Assembly: GCF_014084105.1 (NCBI RefSeq)
Contig: NZ_CP048289.1
Span: 4,597,922-4,661,921, forward strand
Direction of reading: 5' to 3'
DNA: 64,000 bases
From: Streptacidiphilus sp. P02-A3a
GTDB lineage: Bacteria > Actinomycetota > Actinomycetes > Streptomycetales > Streptomycetaceae
Positions 1 through 11,268 of this stretch are shown here, in pieces. Positions within the stretch are counted from its first letter, which is position 1. Each line of letters begins with the position of its first letter. The notes under the pieces are model-generated. The model saw only the letters and a program-made list of their open reading frames with translations. It did not search any database and was not told the DNA's origin. A program made the position numbers and the translations under genes.

Positions 1-537
1 ACAGGCCGACGATCCCGACAGTGGTCTTGCCCTTGAGGATCGCGCCCAGGCACAGCAGCAGGTTGACGCCGAGGGCGATACCGAAGGCCAGGTGGCTCTC
101 GCCGTCCGGGTGCTGAACGGGTTGCCGCCGATCAGCAGGAAGAGCCCGGCGGCGGCCGCGACGAACACCGCGTCAACGGACTTGCGGCCCTCGCGCGCCC
201 AGTAGACGTCCTCCAGGTGCAGCCAGAGCGCGAACTCGTCCAGCGTCAGCGCCGCACCGGCCCCGAACAGCGCGCCGAGGATCTGCGCGCCCGGCGTCTG
301 CGGCCGGTAGGCGAACTCGACCGCCCCGGAGACCAGCATCGCCATGATCCCGTACACCTCGTGGTGCACATGGGTCCCGCCGACCTCGACGTTGCCGAAG
401 GGGCCCCGGCCCGCGCGGATCAGACGGGTGATCAGCCGGGTGAGCACGAAGGTGACGACGAAGGCCAGCAGCATCCAGGAGGCGACCGCGTGGTCGGCCG
501 CGGTGAGGACCACGGTGACACCGGAAGCGTGGTCCAT
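1..537 (-). CDS. Integral membrane protein, partial, frameshifted
   Basis: Reading leftward from ATG at 537, the protein starts MDHASGVTVVLTAADHAV and has a hydrophobic segment (SWMLLAFVVTFVLT), then a histidine-rich loop THVHHEVYGI and further hydrophobic stretches. The frame continues to about position 110, where a one-base loss breaks it. The adjacent frame then reads DGESHLAFGIALGVNLLLC and KGKTTVGIVGL up to the window edge, so the gene is cut by the window as well as by a frameshift. It resembles uncharacterised actinobacterial membrane proteins with a conserved HxHH motif. I know no function for it, and the histidines suggest but do not prove metal binding. Confidence 0.6.
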   Translation of the reverse strand, partial: MDHASGVTVVLTAADHAVASWMLLAFVVTFVLTRLITRLIRAGRGPFGNVEVGGTHVHHEVYGIMAMLVSGAVEFAYRPQTPGAQILGALFGAGAALTLDEFALWLHLEDVYWAREGRKSVDAVFVAAAAGLFLLIGGNPFSTRTARATWPSVSPSASTCCCAWARSSRARPLSGSSAC

Positions 538-852
538 GCCTGATCCGTCCGTGGTCGCTCCTGGTCGGGCCCCGTCCTCGGACAGCTTCACCCGACACCG
601 GGACGGGGCAACCGCAGACCGGCGACCGCGGCGCCGGTACCCGGGCGGCGATACCGGAGCCTGGGCACGGCTGTGCACGCTCGACCCGTTCCGCCGTCGG
701 GGTGGACGGCCACGCGGGCGCCGACGCCGACCGCCCGCCCACCGGCCCCGGGCCCAGGTCGGACGCGTTGTCAGTACCCGTCCCAGGGTGGTGACAACGC
801 TGGAGGGGACGCCGGAAAGGCGCCGACAGGCGTGGGGAAACGGGGTGGAGCC
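538..852. other. Intergenic stretch with no convincing gene
   Basis: This lies between the start of the leftward membrane protein and the rightward VWA remnant, so it should hold both promoters. I could not pick out a convincing -35/-10 pair, and reading frames across it lack homology or sensible codon bias. Confidence 0.4.
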
Positions 853-1026
853 ATGTCCGCGAACAGGATCAAGCACAAGGTCAACCACGTCTCGCTGGTG
901 GTCGGCAAGTCCGGTTCGATGCGCCAGCACGAGAAGCAACTCGTCCGCGTGGTCGACGAGTTCGTCCAGTCGACCTCGGTCAACCGCACGCTGGTGCCCG
1001 GCACCAAGCTGCTCGTCCTGCTGTAG
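853..1026 (+). pseudogene. VWA-domain protein, N-terminal remnant
   Basis: ATG at 853, with GGGTGGAG just upstream, opens a 57-codon frame: MSANRIKHKVNHVSLVV, then GKSGSM, then QHEKQLVRVVDEFV. This matches the beginning of actinobacterial von Willebrand A proteins, which normally read DKSGSM at the metal-ion (MIDAS) site and run for several hundred residues. Here the MIDAS aspartate is Gly and the frame stops after about 57 residues, in sequence that also forms the 3' end of the opposing HEAT-repeat gene. A deletion joining two convergent genes would explain this. I call it a non-functional fragment. Confidence 0.6.
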
Positions 1027-2065
1027 CGCTGTCCACCGGCGGCAGGTCGGAGGCGACCAGCTCGGCGGCGCGGGCGGGATCGCCGTGCGCGCGTTCGAGC
1101 AGACCGGCGACGTCGTAGCCGCCGCAGTCGCGGGCGCCGTCCAGGCCCAGGGTCATCCCGTGGTCGAACACCGCCATGGAGAGTGAGGCGTCCAGGTCGG
1201 GGCGCAGGCGGTGGAGCGTCAGGACCAGGTCCCAGGCCGAGCTGTCCAACCGGGCCCGCCGCAGCGGATCGCAGGAGCGCACGGCGGCGGTCACGCCGAC
1301 GTCGTCGGGCTCGTACTCCAGCAGGGCCGGCAGCAGTTCGGGCACGCCCATGATCTGCGCCGCGCTGAACGTCAGGACGTGCGCGCCCTCGGGGCGGCGA
1401 GCAGTTCCACCAGCAGCGGGACCGCGCGCGGGTCGTGTCGCCGGGCGAGCCCGTGGATGCCCTCCTCGCGGGCGTCCGGATGGGCGTCGGTGGTCCGCTC
1501 CCACAGCGCGGCCCGGATCGCCCGGCTGTCGACCTCGCTCTGGAAGCCCAGCGTGAACGTCGCCAGTCGCGGACCTCCGGGTCCCGGTCGCGGGTCAGGG
1601 CGATGAGCGCGCGGATGTCCGGCCCGTCCGGCAGGCCGGTGGCCACCCCCGCGAAGGAGCCGGCCACCTGACGGCGGACCCCGGCGTCGGGTGCGCGGCG
1701 AGTTCCACGAGCACCGGGACGGCGCGTTGGTCGTACGTCCGCTCGATCGCGCCCGCCAGGGAGCACAGGACGCAGCTCTCGCTCTCCCGCCGCGCGAGCC
1801 CCACCAGCGCGGCGGCCGCCCGCCCGCGCACCGCCTCGTTCTGGTCGCTGGTGTTGCCCAGCAGGTCGCAGCCGGTGGCCCGGTCGACCGGATCGGGCGA
1901 ACCGATCAGCTCCAGGGCGAGCGGCAGCGACCCCGGTCCGTCGGCCGCCGCCCGCCACAGCAGGCGCCGGTACTCGTCCCAGTCGTCGGTCTCCTCGGCG
2001 ACCCGCGCGGCCGCCAGCGCCCGCTCGACCAGTTCCGCCGACTCGCCCGACCCACCCGTGTCCAT
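980..2065 (-). CDS. HEAT-repeat protein, frameshifted
   Basis: From ATG at 2065 the product begins MDTGGSGESAELVERALAAA and consists of short helical repeats typical of HEAT/PBS-lyase-like scaffolds, for example RAAAALVGLARR, AHPDAGVRRQVAGSFAGVA, and DAREEGIHGLARRHDPRAVP with LLVELL following. The frame changes near 1685, 1565 and 1405, yet the repeats continue across each break, so these are single-base indels in an otherwise coherent gene of about 340 residues. The C-terminus ends with a motif around CGGYDVAGLLERA, then runs into sequence antisense to the VWA remnant, and its real end may have been deleted. HEAT proteins usually bind other proteins; no partner is evident here. Confidence 0.6.
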
Positions 2066-2104
2066 CCGCGAAGTGTGGCGTACCCGCCGCGAACGCGCGC
2101 GGAG

Positions 2105-3360
2105 TTACCGCCGCCCTGGGCGGGCGCGCCGGGCCGACGGCGACGCGGGTGGAGCGCGGCGTAGACGAGCGCGGCGAGGAGCTCGACCCCGGCGGCCACC
2201 AGCAGCGCTCCGGACAGCGACCAGGTCGCGATCGGCCCCGCGACCCCCGCTCCGATCGCGAACCCGGTGGTCTTCAGGCTCGCGCCGGTGGTGAACACCT
2301 GCCCGCGCACCCGCGCCGGAGCCTCCCGGTGGCGGATCGCGAACAACGCGGTGAGCTGGGGTCCGCCGCCGAGCCCGGCGACGAGCGCGGCCACCACGAC
2401 CGGCAGCGGCCCGCGGGTCGCCGCCAGCGCCATCGCCCCGGCCAGGACCACCGTGCCGCACCACAGCACGGTGTCGGGGCGGATGCCGTCGGGCCGCGAG
2501 GGCGCGCCGGGCGCGGCGCGCGGGCGGCGGGACAGCAGCGCGTTGGCCGCGAGCCCGGAGGCGGCCGTCGCCGACAGCAGGAGCGTGCCGCGCCCGGTGC
2601 CGCGAGGACCTGCCTGCCCAGCAGCGGGCAGCACAGCGTCAGCATGCCCTCGCCGACGCAGGACAGCACGGAGACGGCGGTGGCGCGCGCCAGCGGCCCG
2701 GTGCGCACGATGGCCCGCAGGCCGGTGCCCAGATCGGCGAGCAGCGCGGTGCGCGGGAGGTCCCGGGCGCCGGGCCGGCCCCGGGACGAGGGCGGCCCCG
2801 GCAGTGCCCAGGCCACGGGCACCGCCAGGCAGATCAGCGCGAGGGACAGCGACACGGCGGCCCTCGCCCCGGCCAGCGCCGCCACCGTCCCGGCCAGCGC
2901 GGGGCCCAGCAGCGCCGCGCCGTCGAAGGTCATCGCGTCCAGCGCGTTCGCGCGGGCGAGACCGCCGCGAGGACCGGCGTCGGCCACGACCCGGGGCAGC
3001 TGCGAGGTCCACCCGCCCGCCATCGCGGCCCCAGCAGCCCCGCCGCCGACCGCGATCGAGACCGTGCCCGCGAACGGCAGCCGTCCCAGCGCGGCCAGGA
3101 CCAGGGCCAGGGCCGCCGCGTAGCGGCCAGGGCCGCGGCCAGGAGGCGTCCCGGGGCGGCCGAGCGGTCCAGCAGCGCCCCGAAGACCGGCCCTCCCACC
3201 GCGGCGGCCACCATCAGGCCCCCGACAGCGCCGACGCGCGCGACGCCGAGCCGGTGGCCGCGAGCGCCGCCAACGCCAGGGCCGGACCGGCCATCTCGTC
3301 CCCGGCGCGCGCCGCCGTCGCCCCGGCCAGATAGGACCCCACGGCCCAGTGGTTCCGCAT
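2105..3360 (-). CDS. MFS-family transporter, frameshifted
   Basis: Leftward from ATG 3360 (MRNHWAVGSYLAGATAARAG), the pieces in three frames add up to about 415 residues with the N-terminal pattern of major facilitator exporters and around a dozen hydrophobic segments, for example GGPVFGALLDRSAAPGRLLAA and, near the end, GALLVAAGVELLAALVYAAL. Breaks occur near 3225, 3120, 2935, 2600 and 2300. It diverges from the CGNR regulator starting at 3417, a common arrangement for an efflux pump and its regulator. The substrate cannot be told. The pump lies just outside the peptide cluster and could serve resistance, but nothing in the sequence shows that. Confidence 0.6.
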
Positions 3361-3416
3361 GGCCCGCACGGTAGGGGAGTAACGGAAAACCGGGCCAGGT
3401 GCGTTACAGTGCGCGG

Positions 3417-3969
3417 GTGGCGCGCATCGAGGGGGTCCGGCCGGTCGGCACTCGCCGTCGGTCAACGCCCGCCGCACCGCCGCGCTGGTCAACGCCCTGT
3501 CGGCCGAGGACCCGACGGTCGAACAGGTCGCCGGGGTGCTGCGGGCGCACGGCGAGGGCGAGCCGCTGACGTTGCGCGCGCCGATGTCGCCGCGATGCGC
3601 GACGCCGCCGCGCTGCTGCGCGAGGTCTTCGCCGCCGAGGACGCCGGCCGGGCCGCGTCCCGGTGAACGACCTGCTGGTCCGGCACACCGGCCCCGCTCC
3701 GGCTGACCTCGCACGGTGGCTCCGCGCCGTTCCACCCCCACCTGGACCGCGACGACGACGGGCCCTGGGGCGAGTGGTTCCTCGCCTCGTCCTGCCTGGC
3801 GTTGGCGGTGCTGCTGTGGGGCGGCCAGCGCGCGCCCGGGGGACTGTGCGCGTCGCCGAGCTGCCGGAACGTGTACGTCACCGTGGGCAGCGGCCTGAAC
3901 CAGCGGTTCTGCTCGCGCCGCTGCGCGACCCGCGAGCGGGTGGCGGCGCACCGGCGCGGGAACGGCTGA
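3417..3969 (+). CDS. CGNR zinc-finger regulator, frameshifted
   Basis: The C-terminus carries the diagnostic finger CASPSCRNVYVTVGSGLNQ, followed by RFCSRRCATRERVAAHRR: two CxxxC half-sites with the CRNVY variant of the CGNR core. Upstream, in shifted frames, are NARRTAALVNAL and MRDAAALLREVF, matching the ABATE region of the family. The gene probably starts at GTG 3417, 57 bp from the divergent MFS gene, and stops at 3969. Breaks lie near 3440, 3590 and 3720. CGNR proteins are presumed DNA-binding regulators, and divergence from a transporter suggests local control of it. Function is inferred from the finger and context only. Confidence 0.65.
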
Positions 3970-4004
3970 ACCCGGCTCGCCGACGTCGCGGCGCACGGCG
4001 TGAC

Positions 4005-4046
4005 GACCGCCCAGTTTCACCCGTCGGTCAAAGACGTGGCTGCCTG
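4005..4046 (+). promoter_or_regulatory. Conserved cluster element, copy 1
   Basis: The sequence reads GACCGCCCAGTTTCACCCGT then CGGTCAAAGACGTGGCTG, about 70 bp before the oxygenase start. It shares GACCGCCC-NN-TTTC, TCAA and CGT-GCTG at matching spacing with segments upstream of the halogenase and of the first NRPS gene. TTTCACC and GGTCAAA also form an imperfect 7-4-7 inverted repeat, as an operator would. It may be a promoter or regulator site for the cluster; which protein binds it is unknown. Confidence 0.5.
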
Positions 4047-4112
4047 ACGGCGGTTTCGTCAGGCTCGGCCAGGTACCTCCTCGTCGACCGGCGGAACAGA
4101 AGGATGGTTCTC

Positions 4113-5072
4113 ATGAGAAGGCTTGTCCTTGAAACCCAACGAGCGCAGGCAGATCGAGTGGCTGGTCGACGAGGTGCTCGTCGAGTACGGCCCGTGGGAC
4201 CCGGCGCAGTTCGTGCCGCACGCCAGGACGGTGGCGGAGTCGCTGCCGATCCGGGTCCGCCAGTTCTTCCGGAAGGTCCAGGCGGACGAGACCGACCTGG
4301 CGGTGCTGTCGGGGCTGCCGCTGAGCCGGGACCTCGAACCGACCCCGACCGGCTGGGACATAGCCGAGAAGACCGGCGTCGGCGGCCGCGAGGAGGTCGT
4401 GCTCACGCTGTGCAGCGGCGGTCCTCGGCGAGCCGTTCGCCTGGGGCGACCAGCAGAACGGCCGCATGGTGCACGACGTGTGCCCGGCGCCCGGCAAGGA
4501 GCTCTCGGAGACCAGCGGCAGCAGCACGGCCCCGCTGTCCCTGCACACCGAGGACGCCTTCCACCAGTGCCGCTGCGACTACGTGGCGCTCTCCTGCCTG
4601 CGCAACCCGGACCGGATCGCCACCACGGGTGGTGCGCGCGGACCGGATCGCCCTGCCCGCGCGGCTGGCCGCGATCCTGTCCGAGAGGCGGTTCCACCAC
4701 CGCCCCGACCAGTCGCACATCGGGCCGCAGGGACACGCCAGTGAGGCGGCGGACAGGGACGCGATCCTGTTCGGCCGCCCGAATCGCGCTACCTGCGGAT
4801 CGACTTCGACGACACCTGCGCGGCGGACCCGGACGACCACGTCGCCCAGGAGGCCATCAAGGAGCTGTACACGTACGTGTGCGACGCCCAGGAGAAGGTG
4901 GTGCTGGAGCCCGGCGACGCGATATTCCTCGACAACTACCGCGTCGTGCACGGGCGGGAGCCGTTCCAGCCGAGGTACGACGGAACCGACCGGTGCTGAA
5001 GCGGGTCAACCTGATCCGGGACATCCGCCGGGTGTTCCTGACGACCGAGTCCCGCTCGCGGTCATCGAGTGA
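4113..5072 (+). CDS. Fe(II)/2-oxoglutarate amino-acid beta-hydroxylase (VioC/AsnO/KtzO-like), frameshifted
   Basis: Pieces in three frames form one protein of about 320 residues of the clavaminate synthase-like family. The iron site is seen as LHTEDAFHQ (His-x-Glu) and the distal His in NYRVVHGREPF, with the oxoglutarate-binding Arg in the conserved C-terminal block GTDR-LKRVNLIRDIRR. Known relatives VioC, AsnO and KtzO hydroxylate the beta carbon of Arg, Asn or Glu for nonribosomal peptides. The start is ATG 4113 or TTG 4123 (then LKPNERRQIEWLVDEV). Breaks lie near 4420, 4630, 4790 and 4995. As the first gene after the conserved upstream element, it probably supplies a beta-hydroxylated building block to the NRPS. 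The substrate is not readable from sequence. Confidence 0.75.
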   Translation: MRRLVLETQRAQADRVAGRRGARRVRPVGPGAVRAARQDGGGVAADPGPPVLPEGPGGRDRPGGAVGAAAEPGPRTDPDRLGHSREDRRRRPRGGRAHAVQRRSSASRSPGATSRTAAWCTTCARRPARSSRRPAAAARPRCPCTPRTPSTSAAATTWRSPACATRTGSPPRVVRADRIALPARLAAILSERRFHHRPDQSHIGPQGHASEAADRDAILFGRPNRATCGSTSTTPARRTRTTTSPRRPSRSCTRTCATPRRRWCWSPATRYSSTTTASCTGGSRSSRGTTEPTGAEAGQPDPGHPPGVPDDRVPLAVIE

Positions 5073-5237
5073 GACGGGCGCCGTCGGCGGTCCGGGCGGC
5101 AGGAGCGGGGCCCCCGGCCCTGTCCGCCCGACCGAGGCCGGCGCCCGGCGACGAACCCGCCCAGACCGGGCGGAACGACCCCGCGGCCCCCGGCCGGTCA
5201 ACCTTGTGAATCGTAAGGAAAGCTCCTGGCGGCGGCC

Positions 5238-6634
5238 TTGTACATGTGCACCGGCCGTGTTGGCTGTGGCTCGTGGACCTCTGTGCTGGCGTCATGCCTT
5301 GTTGATCTCAAGTCCGAGTGCCGGCCGGTCGGCGTCCGTGGAGGTGCGCCCGCCGGACGCGGCCCGCACCCGGCCCCGCTGAACTGCCGCCAGGCACTGC
5401 TGCGCGGCCCGGGCGCGCTGCTGACGTCCAGTTGGCCGTGGCGGTCGCTCGGCTACCTGCTCTGCGGCGCGCTCGTGGTGTTCGTGGCCATCGGCGCGGC
5501 CATGAAGGGACCGCTGCACATCGACAGGATGCCTGCCTACGCCCAACTGCTGGTCATGCTGCTGCTGCCGGCGGTGGTCGGCATGCCGGTCGCCGCGACC
5601 GAGCGGCTGCGGCTGCGGCTGGTGGACGCCGAGCCCGTCGGCAACCCGCACGTGACCCCGGACCAGCCCGGCCTGCGGGCGTGGCTGCGGCTGCGCGTCG
5701 GTGAGGCGGCGACCTGGCGGGAGTTCGGCTACACGATCGCCTGACGGTGGTGCTGCCGCTGATCGACCTCGGCGGCGTCCTGCTGGTGGGATGCGTGGTC
5801 CTGCTCATCGCCGCCCCGTTCGTGGCACCCTTCGCCGGCCTGGGCCCACTGGTCGTCTTCGGCTGCTGGCACATCCGCAGCCTGCCCGACCGGGCCCTGG
5901 TGGTGCTCTGGGGGTGGCCCTGCTCCCGGCGGCGCCTACACGGTGACCGCGCTGGCCGCGGGACGGGCGGAGTTCGTGCGCCTGCTGCTGGCCCCGCGCG
6001 AGTCCGAGGTCCTCGCCCGGGTCCAGGAGCTGACCCGCTCGCGGATCCGGCTGGCGGACGCCTTCGAGGCCGAACGCCGACGCATCGAACGCGACCTGCA
6101 CGACGGCGCGCAGCAGCGGCTGGCCGGGCTGATCATGACGCTGGGCATCGCGGAGCACGGGCTCCAGCAGGAGCGCTCCGACGGCGCGCGCCTGGTGGCC
6201 AGGGCCCGCAAGGAGGCCGAGGGCGTCCAGGCCGACCTGCGGGAGCTGATCCGCGGCATCTACCCGCGACTGCTGACCGACCGCGGTGTCCCGGCCGCGG
6301 TGGCCGAGGTCGCCGACCGGTGCCCGGTACCGGTCCGCGTCGACATCGCCATGGCGCAGCGCCTGGTGCCCGCGGTGGAGGCGGTGGCGTACTTCGCGCT
6401 GCAGGAGGCGCTCACCAACGTGGTCAAGCACAGCCGCGCCCGCACGGCGTGGGTGACCGGCCGCCAGGAGGGGGACAGCCTGGTGCTGCGCGTCGGCGAC
6501 GACGGCGTGGGCGGGGCCCGCTCCGAGGACGGCCGCGGGCTGCAGGGCCTGGCCGATCGCGTCGCCGTGGTGGGCGGCAGGCTCAAACTCTCCAGCCCGC
6601 CCGGCGGACCAACCGAACTAGTCGTGGAGCTGCC

Positions 6635-6659
<25 letters not shown>
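5238..6659 (+). CDS. NarL/DegS-type sensor histidine kinase, frameshifted
   Basis: The N-terminal half has four or so membrane segments (SLGYLLCGALVVFVAIGAAM, AQLLVMLLLPAVVGMPVA, DLGGVLLVGCVVLLIAAPFV), as in actinobacterial kinases with a membrane sensor domain. Residues after about position 280 carry the HisKA_3 dimerisation helix FEAERRRIERDLHDGAQQRL, with the phospho-accepting His encoded at about 6099. An HATPase lid follows (LQEALTNVVKHSRA, then GDDGVGG). Breaks lie near 5380, 5745 and 5935, and the true start is uncertain (GTG 5338 is possible). The end overlaps the response regulator by 25 bp, so the pair is translationally coupled. It is probably the signalling input to the peptide cluster. 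Confidence 0.75.
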
Positions 6660-8979
<2,320 letters not shown>

Positions 8980-9082
8980 ACACCGCCGAGTCCGCGGCCA
9001 GGGCCGGCCCCTGCCACACCCTGCTCGAACGAAGTTCGCCACGCCGCTGGAGGGTGGCGGCCCCGGTACTGGAAGGCGGCGG

Positions 9083-9634
9083 GTGACCATGACGGATTAC
9101 AGCGTGGAGGACGGCGTCCTGGGGGGCTCCACCACGGTGACGGCGGTCCCTGCCGCACAGTTCCGGTCCCTGATGTCGACCTTCCCCACCGGGGTGGCCA
9201 TCGTGACCGCCGCCGACCTCGACGGCCGGACCTGGGGGATGACCTGCTCGTCGGTGTGCAGCGTCGCGGTGGAACCGCCGACCCTGCTGGTATGCCTGCG
9301 CGAGGGCAGCCCCACCCTGGCGGCCATGCTGCGCCGCTCGACCTTCGCGGTGAACCTGCTGCACGCCCGGGCCAGGGCGACCGCGGACCTGTTCGCCTCC
9401 GGCGCCCCCCACCGGTTCGACCTGGTGCGCTGGTCCTGCGATCCGCAGGCCGCCGGCCCGCACCTGGCCGACGACGCGCACGCGATCGCCGACTGCCGGA
9501 TCAGCGGGACGGTCCGCGTCGGCGACCACACCGTGGTCTTCGGCGAGGCCTACCGGATCACGCACCCGGTGGCGGCCGACCGGTCGCCACTGCTGTACGG
9601 ACTGCGCACGTACTCGTCCTGGCCGGTCCGCTGA
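9083..9634 (+). CDS. Flavin reductase (halogenase partner)
   Basis: The FMN-binding flavin reductase domain fills the 183-residue protein: FRSLMSTFPTGVAIVTAADL near the N-terminus, then GMTCSSVCSVAVEPPTLLVC, FAVNLL and a C-terminal YGLRTYSSWP. Such enzymes use NAD(P)H to supply reduced flavin to two-component oxygenases and halogenases; KtzS does this beside the KtzQ/R halogenases. GTG 9083 is preferred because GGAAGG lies 6-7 bases before it; ATG 9089 is the alternative. It follows the halogenase by about 100 bp and is followed by a strong terminator, so the two form a transcription unit. Confidence 0.85.
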   Translation: MTMTDYSVEDGVLGGSTTVTAVPAAQFRSLMSTFPTGVAIVTAADLDGRTWGMTCSSVCSVAVEPPTLLVCLREGSPTLAAMLRRSTFAVNLLHARARATADLFASGAPHRFDLVRWSCDPQAAGPHLADDAHAIADCRISGTVRVGDHTVVFGEAYRITHPVAADRSPLLYGLRTYSSWPVR

Positions 9635-9664
9635 CGCGACGTGCGATGGCGGCCGACCGGGGAA

Positions 9665-9702
9665 CCGGTCCGCGCGGGGTCGGCGGACCCCGCGCGGACC
9701 GG
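9665..9702 (+). terminator. 17-bp perfect hairpin after flavin reductase
   Basis: CCGGTCCGCGCGGGGTC (9665-9681) pairs with GACCCCGCGCGGACCGG (9686-9702) around a GGCG loop. It lies 31 bp after the flavin reductase stop. There is no U-tract, which is usual for actinobacterial terminators. Confidence 0.75.
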
Positions 9703-10056
9703 CCTTCGCGGCCTCCCCGTGCCGTTGGGGAACCGCGACCGGTCAGCCGTACGGGGGAAGCCGACCGGGGACCGCGGCGTGCTGTGGTGTGCTTCCAGTG
9801 AAGCACCGCACCACCGCGCCGCGCGGTAGTCCTGGTTGTAAGAACCCGGTATCGCTGGGTATATCCCCATCCGGCGGACAAGCACCGGATGACCCATCTG
9901 TCGTACGGGAAACCAGAGTTGACGAACACTCAGCACCGTGCGCCAGGCCGCGCGAACCGGGCCCGGACATGGGCGGTGCCCCCGCGCCGGAAGGGCAGGA
10001 CTCATGCCGGAGCCCTGCTCTGCCCACCCGAGGGCACGCCTGTGGTGCACCTGGCC

Positions 10057-10080
10057 CCCGCCGGACCGCGTTCCGGCGGG
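10057..10080 (-). terminator. Hairpin downstream of MbtH gene
   Basis: CCCGCCGGA (10057-10065) pairs perfectly with TCCGGCGGG (10072-10080) around a 6-base loop. It lies just past the leftward MbtH stop at 10090. Confidence 0.65.
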
Positions 10081-10089
10081 AGCGCGCGA

Positions 10090-10305
10090 CTAGCGCTGGT
10101 CCATCACCGCCACCAGGCTTCTGGGCCGAAGGTCGGTCCAGTGCGCCTCGACGTAGTCGAGCGCCGACTGCCGGTCGGTCTCGGCCAGAACCGTCGTCCA
10201 GCCCGCCGGCGTCTCGGCGAAGGAGGGCCAAAGGGAGTGCTGGCCCTCGTCGTTGACCAGCACACGGTACGTGCTGTCCGGGTCCTCGAACGGATTGGTG
10301 CTCAT
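10090..10305 (-). CDS. MbtH-family NRPS accessory protein
   Basis: The 71-residue protein has the family hallmarks in order: [20 protein letters not shown] near the N-terminus, [13 protein letters not shown], then the C-terminal WTDLRPRSL. MbtH proteins bind and stabilise NRPS adenylation domains, and clusters often carry one copy. Here it lies in a leftward unit downstream of the ArsR-type regulator at 10375, away from the NRPS genes. It is intact, at the normal length for the family, and probably serves the adenylation domains encoded at 18.7-32 kb. Confidence 0.95.
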   Translation of the reverse strand: MSTNPFEDPDSTYRVLVNDEGQHSLWPSFAETPAGWTTVLAETDRQSALDYVEAHWTDLRPRSLVAVMDQR

Positions 10306-10374
10306 CGTCTCGCCCTTCGTGGGTTGTGGTCGGTCCGTGGGTTCAGCCGCCGGTGGCCCGCGGTCGCGCCGGGC

Positions 10375-11268
10375 CTACGACGCCCTGGTCGAATGCTGCT
10401 GCCGCAGCAGCGCCACGCCGAGCGGCGTCAGCGAGTGCAGCGCCGTGTTGCGCCTGCGGGCCGTGGTGACCAGCCCCGCCTTGCGCAGCACCGTGGCGTG
10501 CTTGCTGGCACCCGCCAGCGAGATGTTCAGCCGCTGCGAGAGCTCACCGGTGGTGCAGTTCTCCGAGAGCATCTGCAGCGCGGCCGCGCGGGTGTGCCCG
10601 ACCAGGGCACTCAACGCCTGCTCACCGCCCTGGCTGCGCCCCCAGAACTCGGTCTCGGTCGCCGAGTCCACCGGCACCGAGAAGACCAGGATGGGCACCC
10701 CGATCCCCTGGACGTCCTCCAGGACCATGCACGCCCGGTCGGCCAGGAACAGCGACGGGCACAGCACCAGCCCGCGCCCGTTGAGGTACACATCGCGGTC
10801 CAGGTCACCGGCCACCTCCAGGACCGGCGCCTTCCAGTTCACCCGCGGGTGGAGGTTGTCCAGCAGGGCGTGCATTCCGTTGGCGATGCCGATCCGGCCG
10901 CACGCGTCCCGTACCGCGGCCGTGTGATCTCGTGTCTGCTGCCAGTGCGGCAGTACGGCCACCTGACAGAATTTGAGCAACGTGGCCCGTACCCGCTGCC
11001 GGGTCCGCTCGTCGGCCGCGTCCTGACTGCTGCCCGGATGCAACCTGAGCAGCGGAAGCAACTGCCTTACGTCGTACCGGTCGGCGAGCAACTCGACCTC
11101 GGCGACCCGGGTCCCGAGCTGCTCCCGGACGTTCTTGCGCCAGCCGTGGAAGCCGGCGCTGCCCTGCCTGCCGAACTGCTTCAGCGCGAATGCGCCTTCC
11201 GTGACAGGTCCTAAACTGTCGATCATACGTGATTGCGCGAGGTCGTCAACCGTGAAGTGGATTCTCAA
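10375..11268 (-). CDS. ArsR/winged-helix transcriptional regulator (DUF5937-like)
   Basis: The N-terminus LRIHFTVDDLAQSRMIDSLG has the pattern of actinobacterial ArsR-type regulators with a DUF5937 N-terminal part. The C-terminal winged helix reads ALSALVGHTRAAALQMLSEN, CTTGELSQRLNISLAGASKH and ATVLRKAGLVTTARRR. TTG 11268 is preferred over upstream in-frame codons because GGAGACGGGG lies just before it and the family starts at this point. It precedes MbtH in the same direction with a 70-bp gap, so the two may be cotranscribed. It is likely a cluster-situated regulator; the ligand is unknown. Confidence 0.7.
   Translation of the reverse strand: MRIHFTVDDLAQSRMIDSLGPVTEGAFALKQFGRQGSAGFHGWRKNVREQLGTRVAEVELLADRYDVRQLLPLLRLHPGSSQDAADERTRQRVRATLLKFCQVAVLPHWQQTRDHTAAVRDACGRIGIANGMHALLDNLHPRVNWKAPVLEVAGDLDRDVYLNGRGLVLCPSLFLADRACMVLEDVQGIGVPILVFSVPVDSATETEFWGRSQGGEQALSALVGHTRAAALQMLSENCTTGELSQRLNISLAGASKHATVLRKAGLVTTARRRNTALHSLTPLGVALLRQQHSTRAS

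Larger units (their letters stand above)
9635..10089. other. Intergenic region with two hairpins
   Basis: The region separates the rightward flavin reductase from the leftward MbtH gene. It contains a 17-bp and a 9-bp perfect hairpin, listed separately, and otherwise no frame with credible homology. This fits a space between convergent units. Confidence 0.5.

Noticed and set aside
3349-3666. 105-aa rightward frame as a separate gene upstream of the CGNR finger
   Set aside because: It contains segments of the CGNR protein's N-terminal domain in a shifted frame, so it is part of the same broken gene.
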